Positions 8,947-16,883 of a DNA stretch of 63,304 nt are shown here, piece after piece. Position 1 is the first letter of the stretch. Each line of letters opens with the position of its first letter. The translations under genes and the position numbers were made by a program. The stretch covers positions 1-63,304 of the forward strand of contig NZ_JAGGPS010000010.1 of the NCBI RefSeq assembly GCF_018613725.1, in the 5' to 3' direction. This stretch comes from Hymenobacter sp. ISL-91 (lineage in GTDB: Bacteria > Bacteroidota > Bacteroidia > Cytophagales > Hymenobacteraceae). The notes beneath the pieces are model-generated. The model ran no database searches. It worked only from the letters and a program-made list of their open reading frames with translations, and was not told the origin of the DNA.

Positions 8947-9609
8947 ATGCAGCCAACCCCCGCCTCCGACCTTCCCGAACTCCTTTACATCTACGATGCC
9001 TACTGTGGCTGGTGCTATGGCATGAGCCCGGTGATGCAACGCGTACAGACCGATTTTGCGGGCCGCCTTACCATCTCGGTGCTTAGCGGCGGCATGCTGA
9101 CCGGTGCGCAGGCCGAGCCCATTGGGGCGAACTGGAGCTACATAGAAGGGGCCATGCCCCAGGTAGAGCAGGCCACCGGCGCGCAGTTTGGCGAGGCCTA
9201 CAAGCAGCTGGGCAAGGCCGGTACCTACCTCCAGGATTCGGAGGCACCGGCCCGTGCGTTGTATAGTGTGCGCCAGCTCGATGCCCACAGCCGGGTGCTG
9301 GATTTTGCCCACGCCGTGCAGCAGGCTCTGTTTGAGCACGGCGAAGACCTGAATGCCGTAGGCACTTACGAGCCGTTGGTACAGGCGCTGGAACTGGATT
9401 TCGGGGAGTTTGCGCGTCAGTTTGCGCTGCCTGAAACCGGCGCGGCCGTACGCCGCGAGTTCGAGGCGGTGGGCCGCATCGGCGTACAGGGCTTCCCGAC
9501 CATCATTCTGCGGGCCGGTTCGCAGGGTTACGTGCTCAGCCGCGGCTTTCAGCCCTACGAAGTATTCGCCCGCAACCTCACCGACGCTTTGGCCCAAGCG
9601 GCTGGGTAA
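8947..9609 (+). CDS. DsbA-family thiol oxidoreductase (FrnE-like)
   Basis: A thioredoxin-fold protein of 220 residues with the redox motif CGWC at residues 20-23 (YDAYCGWCYGM), the all-helical insert typical of the DsbA/FrnE group, and the cis-proline loop near the C-terminus (VQGFPTIIL). There is no signal peptide, so it is probably cytoplasmic, as FrnE proteins are. These act as disulfide oxidoreductases or isomerases, in some species under oxidative stress. ATG 8947 is preferred over the TTG at 8911 because the upstream 12 residues are not family-like. It is monocistronic and convergent with the lipoprotein gene at 9636. Confidence 0.85.
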   Translation: MQPTPASDLPELLYIYDAYCGWCYGMSPVMQRVQTDFAGRLTISVLSGGMLTGAQAEPIGANWSYIEGAMPQVEQATGAQFGEAYKQLGKAGTYLQDSEAPARALYSVRQLDAHSRVLDFAHAVQQALFEHGEDLNAVGTYEPLVQALELDFGEFARQFALPETGAAVRREFEAVGRIGVQGFPTIILRAGSQGYVLSRGFQPYEVFARNLTDALAQAAG

Positions 9610-9635
9610 CAGGTGGGAGGCCTATTACGAGCGAA

Positions 9636-10271
9636 TTATGGCAGGTGTACAACTTGCTTGCTGAGTGGCGACCATACTAGGTGCTGGCGGTCTTCTTTGC
9701 CCACCAGATAGTCGAAGCGCACGGCATTGGGCCGCTGGCGCAGGTCATTCCAGGTGGCGCGGTTGGGGCTGGTGGGGGCAGGGCTGGGGTAGGGGGCGTT
9801 GGCGGCCAGGGCAGGGCGTCGGAAATTGCTTTCGGCAAAGAACTCCCGTACGCGGCGGCGTAGGTAGGCCTCGCGCTCGGCCTGCGTTACGGTAGGCGTT
9901 TTCATCTCGTACACCAGGGCTGCTTCCAGCTCCGGCGAGGTGAGGATTTCGCGGAAAATGACTTCGCCCGTAGCCGTAGTGATAGTGAAAGTGGCCTCGC
10001 CACTGAGCACGGCCGGGCCACGGAGCACCAGCGAAAACACGTCGGGCGCGGCCTGATTGGAGAATACGTGGCGGCTCCGGTTGGTCAGCAGCGTATCGGA
10101 CTGGGCCGTAACAGTGGCGGCACGGGCCGTATCGAGCGGTTCGGGCGGGGAAGTAACGGAGGCGTCGGCTGTATCAGGGGTGGCGGGCTGCTCGGTGGGC
10201 GAGCTGGTAGGGCCGGAGCAGGCTGCAGCCAGCGGAAACAGAGCAGGTAGTAACAGCAGGCGTAGGCGCAT
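9636..10271 (-). CDS. Putative lipoprotein of unknown function
   Basis: Starting at ATG 10271 the N-terminus RLRLLLLPALFPLAAACSG is a lipoprotein signal with the lipobox LAAAC, followed by a Ser/Thr/Pro/Glu-rich linker (SGPTSSPTEQPATPDTADAS) and a globular part of about 150 residues containing FTITTATGEVIFREILTSPELEAALVYEMKTP. I do not recognise a family. The ending FDYLVGKEDRQHLVWSPLSKQVVHL looks like a conserved domain end. Probably anchored to the inner or outer membrane, 211 residues. The frame extends upstream to 10316, but that would spoil the signal peptide. Confidence 0.75.
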   Translation of the reverse strand: MRLRLLLLPALFPLAAACSGPTSSPTEQPATPDTADASVTSPPEPLDTARAATVTAQSDTLLTNRSRHVFSNQAAPDVFSLVLRGPAVLSGEATFTITTATGEVIFREILTSPELEAALVYEMKTPTVTQAEREAYLRRRVREFFAESNFRRPALAANAPYPSPAPTSPNRATWNDLRQRPNAVRFDYLVGKEDRQHLVWSPLSKQVVHLP

Positions 10272-10433
10272 AGCAGCGGAAAGTGAGGTACTCGGGGAGT
10301 TTCTACGCAAAGACAAACCCGGTGGTTGAAGCAGCTTGAGAGCCCGTTTGGCAACCTGAAAATCGGCGTGGGGCCACCCGCTGCAGCCGGCGCGCTACCC
10401 CGCTGAAAAGGGGGAAAGCCGTTATTCTGGCTG

Positions 10434-11306
10434 CTAAAAAAACAGCATCAGCGCAAAGGCCAGGCTCATGCACAGCGAGGAAACCTGGTTCATGCGCATG
10501 GTGCGGTCGAAGTCGGCGGCGGCTTCGTTTTGCCACACGGCCCCGGCCCAGCGCCCGAACAGCCACACCACCGGGCCGGTAGCCACCAGAAACAGCAGCA
10601 AGTGGCTGGGCTCGTGGCGGCGCAGGTAGGTGTAGGCCAGCAGCCCGGCCCCGAGCGCCAAAGCCAGCCCGGCAAATACAAACGTGCCCCGGATTCCCAG
10701 CCGCAGACTCAGAGTCCGGTCGCCGCGGCGGGCGTCTTCGGCGTGTTGGTACACCTGGGTAAGCGGATAGGAGCCGGCCAGAAACAGGCTGCTTACCAGC
10801 GCCAGCAGCAGGTTGTCGGGCGCAAGTAGCTGGTTCCAATCGGCTCCCACGCCCACCTGGGTCATCAGGAATGTATAGGCTCCCTGGAAAACCACTACTA
10901 CGGCCGTACTCAGCAGCGGATATTTCTTGAGGCGGATACCTTCGTAGCTGTAGGCCTTCGATACAAGCAGATACACGGCCACCAGCCCCGCAAAAGCCGG
11001 GCTCAGAAGCCAGCCCCCCAGCACGGCCAGCGCATCGAACAGCCACACCAGATGCAGCAGCTCGGGCGACACTTTAGGCGGCGTGCGCAGGCCGCCGATG
11101 CTGCCCTCGTCGCGGTCGTAGTAGCTGTTGTAGCCGTTGGAAGCGGGGTAGGCCAGCAGGTGCAGCACCACGAACACGCCCACCGCCCGCCAGAGGCTGA
11201 AGGGCTCCTGCAAAGCGCTCAGCCCAAACCAGAACACCGGCATTAGGTATACCGAAAACGGTATCCGGAGCAGCGGCAAGGCGTTTTTGTACTTGGTAAG
11301 TGGCAA
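10434..11306 (-). CDS. UbiA-family prenyltransferase
   Basis: An integral membrane enzyme of about 290 residues with seven to nine hydrophobic segments. UbiA proteins attach isoprenoid chains to aromatic or other acceptors in the inner membrane. The first Asp-rich motif is NGYNSYYDRDEGS and the second is EDARRGDRTLSLRLG. No ATG gives the first helix, so I place the start at TTG 11306 (…PLTKYKNALPLLRIPFS); the next ATG (MPVFWFGL) would cut into the first helix. The frame continues far upstream through the methyltransferase gene, but that part is a shadow. It is preceded by the methyltransferase on the same strand, suggesting a shared quinone, pigment or lipid role; the acceptor is unknown. Confidence 0.82.
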   Translation of the reverse strand: MPLTKYKNALPLLRIPFSVYLMPVFWFGLSALQEPFSLWRAVGVFVVLHLLAYPASNGYNSYYDRDEGSIGGLRTPPKVSPELLHLVWLFDALAVLGGWLLSPAFAGLVAVYLLVSKAYSYEGIRLKKYPLLSTAVVVVFQGAYTFLMTQVGVGADWNQLLAPDNLLLALVSSLFLAGSYPLTQVYQHAEDARRGDRTLSLRLGIRGTFVFAGLALALGAGLLAYTYLRRHEPSHLLLFLVATGPVVWLFGRWAGAVWQNEAAADFDRTMRMNQVSSLCMSLAFALMLFF

Positions 11307-11372
11307 GGAGTATCGGTTGATGGGCGTGAGTGGAGCTGGAAAGGTAAGCCAGCGCAATTTGAAGAAAGAACA

Positions 11373-11404
11373 AGATTCTTCGCTTCGCTCTGAATGACAT
11401 TCTT
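11373..11404. repeat. Single arm of family A repeat next to a stop codon
   Basis: AGATTCTTCGCTTCGCTCTG and the following 12 nt match one arm of the elements at 82-203 and 29079-29185 (T variant), but no partner arm is present. The arm ends directly at the stop codon of the minus-strand methyltransferase gene (11405). Confidence 0.75.
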
Positions 11405-12205
11405 CTAATCCTGCTGCCCCTCCGTTCGCGGTACGCCAATCAAATATGTTACCTGCGGGCCCCACCAGTGGCGTACTTTGCCGGCCTGCCAGGCAAAAGC
11501 GCCTTCCGGGTCGGCGCGGTGGGCCAGGGCCAGCAGCTGCTCGGGCGGGTACATGCGCAGGATGCTCACGCAGCCGTCCCAGATAGTGAAGAGCGGAATG
11601 AGGGGCACTACGTAGGTGAAAAACAGCCGGCTGAAGCGGAACGGGCGGATAAAGGGGGTAATGAGCAGCTGGGCCACCGGCAGCACCGATACGGCCAGCA
11701 GCAGCTCCAGCCAATGCTTGCCCGCGCCCTCAAACACGCCAATACCGGTGCGCTGCCGCACGGCATCGGCTAGTAATGCCTCGGCGGCGGCGGGCGGGAA
11801 ATGGTGGAATGCGGAGAAGATGACGCGGAAGCCCGCCAGGTTGCCAGGCACAGCCAGCGCGTTTACCGGAGCCGGCTCAAACTCCAGGCCGGGCGTGGCG
11901 GCTTGCAGGGGGAGCCAGGCTGCCGGCTGAGGATAGAGGTCGGTGAGGCAGATGCGGGCCTCGGGCACGCCACCGGCCCGCAGGCTCCGCAACACACCCG
12001 CTGTGCCGCCGCCCGCCCCGGCCCCCAGCTCCAGCACCCGCGTTTGGCCGGTGTGGCGTAGCGCCGCTCGCAGCAGCGGCACAATGGGCTGGTAGGTGCC
12101 CAGCGCCGAAATCATAAACCGCAGGTAGTCCATCATCCCAGCCCGAATCACTTTCGGAAACCAGGGCAAGTCCTCGAACTCGAACAGATGCAGGCGCAGC
12201 TTCAT
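11405..12205 (-). CDS. Class I SAM-dependent methyltransferase-like protein
   Basis: This 266-residue protein has the SAM-binding glycine loop VLELGAGAGGGTAGVLRSL (about residues 57-75), a following acidic strand (ICLTDLYPQP) and the later motif FRVIFSAFHHFPP, typical of class I methyltransferases. The segment of about residues 165-210 is strongly hydrophobic (LLLAVSVLPVAQLLITPF and RLFFTYVVPLIPLFT), suggesting membrane association. It shares a strand with the UbiA prenyltransferase, about 100 nt apart, and may methylate the same lipid-soluble product. That pathway link is inference; no polyketide synthase or oxidase is present in the window. Start ATG 12205 (KLRLHLFEFEDLPWFP) is the only good candidate. 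Confidence 0.75.
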   Translation of the reverse strand: MKLRLHLFEFEDLPWFPKVIRAGMMDYLRFMISALGTYQPIVPLLRAALRHTGQTRVLELGAGAGGGTAGVLRSLRAGGVPEARICLTDLYPQPAAWLPLQAATPGLEFEPAPVNALAVPGNLAGFRVIFSAFHHFPPAAAEALLADAVRQRTGIGVFEGAGKHWLELLLAVSVLPVAQLLITPFIRPFRFSRLFFTYVVPLIPLFTIWDGCVSILRMYPPEQLLALAHRADPEGAFAWQAGKVRHWWGPQVTYLIGVPRTEGQQD

Positions 12206-12263
12206 GACCCGGGCTTACGGGCAGAGCAGACGTTGCGTTGACTGGCTCCGGCTAAGCGGGCCG

Positions 12264-12698
12264 CTAGGCCGAGCGCCGCGAAGGGGCTGCTACGTGCCGG
12301 GCCGGGCCGTAGAGCCACAGCACGCCCAGCACCGCCGCCACACCATATGGCAGCGAAAACGGCAGCAGCTCGCCCAGCGAATTCATCGGAATAAGGTCGA
12401 GGAGCAACAGGTTGATGAGCAGGAAAAACAGGATAATACCCGTCAGGGCCATTGTGCGACGTGGCCAGTCAGCCCGCAAGCGACCCATGAGCAGAAAGAA
12501 AGGCACCACCAGCGGCACAATGGCCAACGAGGCAAGTGCCGCCGTCAGGCCCACCATCAGGGCAATCGGGTAGTCGTCGAGCCGCGTGTAGGCAAAATCC
12601 AGCAGCAGCCAGAGTGTCCCGCCGAGGTTGCTCAGCAGCCACAGAATAAGAGTGCGGGTGATAGTAGCGTAGTTGGCCGAAGTATAAGCGTGCGTCAT
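12264..12698 (-). CDS. Small integral membrane protein
   Basis: This 144-residue protein has four predicted helices: LILWLLSNLGGTLWLLLDF, MVGLTAALASLAIVPLVVPF, a third at LTGIILFFLLINLLLLDLI, and LPYGVAAVLGVLWLYG, then a basic tail. I do not recognise the family. ATG 12698 (MTHAYTSANYATITRT) is preferred; another ATG at 12725 would add nine residues and cannot be excluded. The gene is divergent from the membrane protein at 13060. Confidence 0.65.
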   Translation of the reverse strand: MTHAYTSANYATITRTLILWLLSNLGGTLWLLLDFAYTRLDDYPIALMVGLTAALASLAIVPLVVPFFLLMGRLRADWPRRTMALTGIILFFLLINLLLLDLIPMNSLGELLPFSLPYGVAAVLGVLWLYGPARHVAAPSRRSA

Positions 12699-12725
12699 AG
12701 AGGTGGGGGTTAGAAACGAATACAT

Positions 12726-13030
12726 TTACGGCCGAATACCGGCTGGCGACAGGAGCTCTGTCGCTAAAACGTACGGCCCCAAAGTCTGCGTTGGTTTGCT
12801 TTAAAGCAGGTTTTTAATGGGAAATGGCTGCTCCAAAATGGGGCGTCCGCAGTAGGCCTTACCCGCAGCCGCAGGGTGCTTTCAGCCACGTCCTCCGTCT
12901 GCCTGCGTTCGGTCGTTCACTCATTTTGGGACGAATCCGGACCTCGATCTGGCCAGATTACCCATGGCAAGCGGGGCGTACCGAAAAAAAACCAAGGCAA
13001 AGCGAGGAGGAATTGAAGAAATTATGCTTG
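12726..13030. other. Intergenic region upstream of the membrane protein / regulator cluster
   Basis: About 300 nt without a credible gene. It contains the palindrome TGCTTTAAAGCA (about 12799) and, at the right end, an AGGAGG at 13005-13010 placed before an ATG at 13024 that lies inside the operator region. I regard that ATG as non-functional. Confidence 0.4.
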
Positions 13031-13045
13031 CTTTGTACCGCAAAG
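13031..13045. promoter_or_regulatory. Candidate operator, copy 1 (CTTTG-N5-CAAAG)
   Basis: CTTTG TACCG CAAAG is a perfect inverted repeat, followed by TTCTTTT. The same arrangement, with the same 5-nt spacing and the same TTCTTTT continuation, lies at 14163-14177 before the DUF4173 gene. It ends 14 nt before ATG 13060. The winged-helix protein encoded between the two copies is the obvious candidate binder. Confidence 0.6.
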
Positions 13046-13059
13046 TTCTTTTTGACCAT

Positions 13060-13698
13060 ATGGCCCAGCCTACTCCCGACCCGCTCGCCCAACTCACCGA
13101 GATTCGCGCCATCATGGAGCGGTCGTCGCGCTTTATCTCCTTGAGCGGACTGGCCGGGGTAGGGGCAGGACTGGTGGCGCTGGCCGGGGCCGGGCTGGGG
13201 CACTGGTACCTGAAGGGCCTGTACCCGCAGGCCGGCTACCTGGGGCTGCTGGCAAGCTCGGCCGATGAGCGGCGGGCGTTGCTGCCGTTTCTGCTGGGGC
13301 TGGCCGGGGGCATTGTGGTGGTGGCGCTGCTGGTGGCCATGTTCTTTACGCTGCGCCGGGCCCGCCGCAACGGGCAGCCGCTCTGGAGCGCGCTGGGCCG
13401 GCGGCTGGCCCTGAGTCTGGCCATTCCGCTGGTATCGGGTGGGCTGTTCTGCATCGCTCTGTACATAGATGGGGCCGTAACGCAGGTGGTGCCGGGCATG
13501 TTGCTGTTCTATGGCCTGGCCCTGCTCAACGCCAGCAAGTACACCCTCGATGAAATCCGCTGGCTGGGCCTCACTGAAATCGGCCTTGGGCTGGTTGCCA
13601 TGTTGATTCCCGGCCTCGGTCTGCTGTTCTTTGCGCTCGGTTTCGGCCTGGGCCACATTGGCTACGGCCTGCTGATGTACAACCGCTACGAAAGATAG
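13060..13698 (+). CDS. Integral membrane protein upstream of a winged-helix regulator
   Basis: Starting at ATG 13060 (MAQPTPDPLAQLTEIRAIME), this 212-residue protein has a short soluble N-terminus with a conserved-looking RAIMERSSRFISLSGLAG, then about six hydrophobic helices: GVGAGLVALAGAGL, LLGLAGGIVVVALLVAMFF, LSLAIPLVSGGLFCIALY, MLLFYGLALLNASKY and a final pair ending GHIGYGLLMYNRYER. I do not recognise a catalytic motif. It is first in a same-strand run with the winged-helix gene (13844) and the DUF4173 gene (14197), and shares the operator motif with the latter, so it is probably coregulated. The frame extends upstream to 12964, but that would run through the operator. Confidence 0.72.
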   Translation: MAQPTPDPLAQLTEIRAIMERSSRFISLSGLAGVGAGLVALAGAGLGHWYLKGLYPQAGYLGLLASSADERRALLPFLLGLAGGIVVVALLVAMFFTLRRARRNGQPLWSALGRRLALSLAIPLVSGGLFCIALYIDGAVTQVVPGMLLFYGLALLNASKYTLDEIRWLGLTEIGLGLVAMLIPGLGLLFFALGFGLGHIGYGLLMYNRYER

Positions 13699-13709
13699 AA
13701 AACGATTAG

Positions 13710-13810
13710 GCGGAGCGCAGTCTAAGTACCTTAATACTGCTTCGTTGCAGCCGTCAGAGCTACCACTGCGGTAGAGCTGCTTCGACTTCGCTCTGCATGG
13801 CAATGTTCTT
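13710..13810. repeat. Degenerate family A element (G variant)
   Basis: The centre (GCTTCGTTGCAG, then CAGAGCTACCACTGCGGTAG) and right arm (CTTCGACTTCGCTCTGCATG) match the element at 36121-36262 with substitutions; the left arm is badly decayed. It lies between the membrane protein gene and the winged-helix gene and interrupts what would otherwise be a tight operon. Confidence 0.7.
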
Positions 13811-13843
13811 AAAACCAACTCATCACTTCATCAACTAACCTAC

Positions 13844-14137
13844 TTGAAGCACCTGATTCACACGCTCAATAAGGCTTTCGACAACCGCGTACGGTTGGGC
13901 GTGATGGCGGTGCTCATGGCCAACGAAGTGGTCAGCTTTACCGAACTCAAAGAGGCCCTCGACCTGACCGATGGTAACCTCGCCAGCCACGTGGCGGCCC
14001 TCGAAAAAGCGGGTTACGTGAGCGTAAGCAAGCAGTTCGTTGGCAAAAAGCCCAACACCACTTACTCGGCTTCCAAAGAAGGCAAAACGGCTTTCCAGGA
14101 GCATCTGGCAGCACTGGAAAAGCTGCTGCGCGGTTAG
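13844..14137 (+). CDS. Winged-helix transcriptional regulator
   Basis: A 97-residue DNA-binding protein of the small winged-helix (MarR/ArsR-like, HTH_34) type. The helix-turn-helix is FTELKEALDLTDGNLASHVAAL (about residues 32-53, written in part), followed by the wing KAGYVSVSKQFVGKKPNTTYSA. The start is TTG 13844 (KHLIHTLNKAFDNRVRLGVM); no ATG precedes the first helix. It is 59 nt upstream of the DUF4173 gene. Such proteins often sit beside large membrane proteins in Bacteroidota. The shared CTTTG-N5-CAAAG sites before both flanking membrane genes suggest it controls them; this is inference. Confidence 0.88.
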   Translation: MKHLIHTLNKAFDNRVRLGVMAVLMANEVVSFTELKEALDLTDGNLASHVAALEKAGYVSVSKQFVGKKPNTTYSASKEGKTAFQEHLAALEKLLRG

Positions 14138-14160
14138 TCAGGCTCTTTTTTTTGTCTATA

Positions 14161-14179
14161 AACTTTGAAATACAAAGTT
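14161..14179. promoter_or_regulatory. Candidate operator, copy 2 (AACTTTG-N5-CAAAGTT)
   Basis: AACTTTGAAATACAAAGTT is a perfect 7-bp inverted repeat with a 5-nt spacer, 17 nt before ATG 14197. It matches copy 1 at 13031-13045 in its core and in the downstream TTCTTTT. Confidence 0.65.
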
Positions 14180-14196
14180 CTTTTAAAATAAATAAG

Positions 14197-15828
14197 ATGA
14201 CAACATTCGCTGTTCCTGTTGCCGCACCGGCGGCCCCTGCTGCGGCTGTGGCGCGCCGCAGCCCGCTGCCCCTCACGGCCCTCCAGAAACTACTGTTGCC
14301 CCTGGGCGCAGTGCTGTTCGACGTGCTGTTCTATCGGCAGGGCGTGGGCCTGAATCTGGCCCTGTACACGCTGTTTGTGGTGGTGGCTACGCTCGTGAAC
14401 CTGCCGAAACATGCAGCGGCGTGGCGCTCGGGCTACTTCCGGCTGCTGCTGGCCGGTACGCTGCTGAGCGCGGGTGCCGTGCTTTGGTATGGTTCGGCGG
14501 CAGCCTGGCTGGCCTGTGTGGCTTCGCTGGTCATGCTGCTGGGCTTCGTTAATCAGCCCCATTTGCGGCTGTTGGCCTTTGCGTTGCTTACGGCATTGGG
14601 CAGCGTCGCGCGGGTGCTGCCAGGGCTGCTGCCGTATCTGCGGCTGCCCAGCGCCGGAGTAGGCCGCTGGAGCCGCACACGTTTCTATGGCCGGCTGCTG
14701 CTGGCGCCACTGGCGGTGCTGGTGGTTTTTCACTTCCTGTTCGTGCTGGCTAACCCGCGCTACGAGGCGCTGGCCGGGCAGGTGCTGGGCGGGCTGGCCG
14801 ACTGGCTGCTGGCGCTGCTGCCCGCTATTTCCATCCCGCACCTGCTGTTTTTTCTGGTCGGGTTAGCGCTTACGGCCGGGGCGCTGGTGGTCGGGCCGCT
14901 GCACTTTTTTCAGGACCAGGAGTCGCGCATGGGCGAATTTGTGCGGCGGCAGCGCGACCGGGTGGCCTCGCTGGGCGTGCGCCGGCCCGATTTCCGGACC
15001 CTCAACCGCAAGGCCCTCGATTTGCGCAAGGAGTACCTGGCGGCGCTGGCCGTATTCGGCCTCGTGAACGTGCTGCTGCTGGTGGTAAATAGCATCGATA
15101 TCCGTTGGATCTGGTTCGGCTTCGTGCCCGGCCCCGGCTTCGACCTCACGCAGTTTGTGCATGAGGGCACTTACGTACTCATTTTCAGTATTCTGGTGGC
15201 CATGGGCATTGTGTTGTGGTTCTTTCGGCGCAACCTCAACTTCTACCAGCCTGGTTTGGCGGCCCTGCGCTGGGGCTCTACCGTGTGGGTGGTGCAGAAC
15301 GCGGTGCTGGTGGTGTCGGTGGGCCTGCGCAACTACTACTATATCCAGCATACGGGCCTGGCTTACAAGCGCATTGGGGTGTATGGGTTTCTGCTGCTCA
15401 CTTTCTTCGGGCTGATTACGGTGCTGCTCAAAATCTGGCAACGCCGCTCGGCCTTTGCCCTGGTGCGCCTCAACTCGCTGGCCGCCTACGGGCTGCTGCT
15501 GCTGCTGGCGCTGGGTAACTGGGAAATCTGGATTGCCCGCTACAACCTCAACGCCCGCTTCGGTACCCTCGACCTGGGCTTTCTGCTCGAAATGCCCGCT
15601 CGCGTGTTGCCCGAGCTGGCCGCCCGCCAGCAGGCGCTCGACGGCATGAGCCGTATCATCGTCAGTCCGCCTGGCTCCTACACCGAATCAACAGCCCCGC
15701 CCGCCGAGGCCCGCGCCCTCATCCAGCGCCGCTTCGCTGCCTGGCAGCTGAATTACAAGCGCCAACGCACCTGGCAAAGCTGGACTGCGGCCGAGTCGGA
15801 AGCTTATCACTCAGCTGTAAGCCATTAG
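14197..15828 (+). CDS. DUF4173 domain membrane protein
   Basis: This 543-residue protein has an Ala/Pro-rich N-terminus and at least eleven hydrophobic segments. The region of about 290-470 (EYLAALAVFGLVNVLLLVVN, FVHEGTYVLIFSILVAMGIV, TGLAYKRIGVYGFLLLTFFG, ALVRLNSLAAYGLL) is characteristic of DUF4173, a family of unknown function in Bacteroidota and Firmicutes. ATG 14197 fits the operator position; the ATG at 14152 would read through it. The last five codons (SAVSH) and the stop lie inside a copy of the AGCTAAC-type repeat, so the repeat has shaped the C-terminus. It is probably controlled by the preceding winged-helix protein. Confidence 0.82.
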   Translation: MTTFAVPVAAPAAPAAAVARRSPLPLTALQKLLLPLGAVLFDVLFYRQGVGLNLALYTLFVVVATLVNLPKHAAAWRSGYFRLLLAGTLLSAGAVLWYGSAAAWLACVASLVMLLGFVNQPHLRLLAFALLTALGSVARVLPGLLPYLRLPSAGVGRWSRTRFYGRLLLAPLAVLVVFHFLFVLANPRYEALAGQVLGGLADWLLALLPAISIPHLLFFLVGLALTAGALVVGPLHFFQDQESRMGEFVRRQRDRVASLGVRRPDFRTLNRKALDLRKEYLAALAVFGLVNVLLLVVNSIDIRWIWFGFVPGPGFDLTQFVHEGTYVLIFSILVAMGIVLWFFRRNLNFYQPGLAALRWGSTVWVVQNAVLVVSVGLRNYYYIQHTGLAYKRIGVYGFLLLTFFGLITVLLKIWQRRSAFALVRLNSLAAYGLLLLLALGNWEIWIARYNLNARFGTLDLGFLLEMPARVLPELAARQQALDGMSRIIVSPPGSYTESTAPPAEARALIQRRFAAWQLNYKRQRTWQSWTAAESEAYHSAVSH

Positions 15829-15904
15829 CTGCTAGTTGTTGGCTCCCGTTCTGCCTGCTCCGCTACTGCTTGCTCTTATTCATCTTCAAAAAAGCTAACA
15901 GCTC
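15812..15904. repeat. Degenerate heptamer repeat pair (family C) overlapping a stop codon
   Basis: CAGCTGTAAGCCATTAGCTG spans the stop codon of the DUF4173 gene. The inverted partner AGCTAACAGCTC lies at about 15893-15904, just before the next ATG at 15911. The arms are shorter and more decayed than those at 21843-21977 or 41727-41886. Confidence 0.6.
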
Positions 15905-15910
15905 AATAAA

Positions 15911-16141
15911 ATGGTGTTCTTCCTCACCTTTCTCGGCTTGGTTTGGTGCGTGGCCAGCATCGTCATGCTGGCTGCCCTGCTTACCTGGCGCGAACGGGCC
16001 GCCACGCCACCCGCCCGTAGTTGGCGCCTGCTGGCTGTAGTGCTGCCCGCAGCGGCTCTGTTGCTGGGCTCTGTGCTCTGGACGCTGCTACATGTGATGC
16101 TGCTCTGGGGGCAGGGCGCGGCGACCGTGGCGGCGCGCTGA
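15911..16141 (+). CDS. Small two-helix membrane protein
   Basis: This 76-residue protein has helices VFFLTFLGLVWCVASIVMLA and LLAVVLPAAALLLGSVLWTL joined by a short basic loop (TWRERAATPPARSWR). I recognise no family. It is followed after 8 nt by another small membrane protein, suggesting cotranscription. GC-rich codon use matches the neighbours, supporting it as a real gene. Confidence 0.55.
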   Translation: MVFFLTFLGLVWCVASIVMLAALLTWRERAATPPARSWRLLAVVLPAAALLLGSVLWTLLHVMLLWGQGAATVAAR

Positions 16142-16149
16142 ATTCGCCT

Positions 16150-16452
16150 ATGAAGCCTGCTAATCCCGCGTCCCCCGGCCGCTGCCTGGCCGTGTTGCTG
16201 GCTGCGTTACTGCTGATAGGTGTTTGGGGCCGCCTGCCAGTGGCCATTTTCGGCGGCGGCACTATCATTCTCTTGCTAATCGGCCTGAATGCGCTGGTAT
16301 TCCAAGGCGCAACCCGGCCGCTGTGGCGTGGCACCCGGCCTTGCGTCAGTCAGGATGTGTACCGCGGACTGGTGCTGGTGCCCTGCCTCTTGTTTCATCT
16401 ACTCAGTCCGCCGTTTGGTCTGATTTGGATGATAGCCCAGGTGATGGACTGA
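16150..16452 (+). CDS. Small membrane protein
   Basis: This 100-residue protein starts at ATG 16150 (MKPANPASPGRCLAVLLAAL), 8 nt after the preceding stop. It has three hydrophobic stretches: CLAVLLAALLLIGVWG, PVAIFGGGTIILLLIGLNAL and GLVLVPCLLFHLLSPPFGLI. The frame is open further upstream, inside the previous gene, but there is no reason to start there. I recognise no family; it is perhaps a partner of the preceding 76-residue protein. Confidence 0.55.
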   Translation: MKPANPASPGRCLAVLLAALLLIGVWGRLPVAIFGGGTIILLLIGLNALVFQGATRPLWRGTRPCVSQDVYRGLVLVPCLLFHLLSPPFGLIWMIAQVMD

Positions 16453-16526
16453 TTTTTTGATTGACTTGATTATCATCTGCTGAGCTAAACCCACAATACT
16501 CGGCTTCGATAACTACTCGAATACCA

Positions 16527-16883
16527 GTGGTTAACGACTCTTACACCGCGCAACTATGGCGCTTTGCCTGGGCGACGCTGCTGCCGGCCGTTCCGCGCCT
16601 GGCGTGGTGGACGCTGGGGCTGCTGGGGTTCAGCTGGCTGAACCTGCTGTTGCTGGCGGAGCTGTGGCCGCATCATCCGCAGGCGGAAACGTGGTTTGCG
16701 GCCGGGTTGATGCTTTGTCTGGCGCTGCTGCCGTGGTTGGGCGTTTGTACCGCTCGGAGGCTCATCTCTCAGGTTCGGTGCTGGTGGTGGCGCAGCTTTT
16801 GGCGTCTCGTTGCCATTGGAGCCTGCCTTGCGGGAATTGTTGCGCTGTTTGCTTTGCTGATTGCCCTTATGACCTATCCCTGA
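16527..16883 (+). CDS. Small membrane protein, GTG start
   Basis: This 118-residue protein has three helices (WTLGLLGFSWLNLLLLAEL, WFAAGLMLCLALLPWLGV and a C-terminal LVAIGACLAGIVALFALLIA). The start is GTG 16527. Its 3' end overlaps the convergent gene at 16867-17427 by 17 nt. It is third in a run of small membrane proteins after the DUF4173 gene. No family is recognised. Confidence 0.5.
   Translation: MVNDSYTAQLWRFAWATLLPAVPRLAWWTLGLLGFSWLNLLLLAELWPHHPQAETWFAAGLMLCLALLPWLGVCTARRLISQVRCWWWRSFWRLVAIGACLAGIVALFALLIALMTYP

Noticed and set aside
11307..11714. N-terminal extension of the UbiA protein
   Set aside because: The frame continues upstream through a repeat arm and the end of the methyltransferase gene; the extension is Pro/Arg/Ala-rich and lacks membrane character.
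13005..13024. AGGAGG followed by ATG at 13024 as the translation start of the 212-residue membrane protein
   Set aside because: The extra residues would be encoded by the candidate operator; Shine-Dalgarno sites are otherwise not used here, and spacing is 13 nt.
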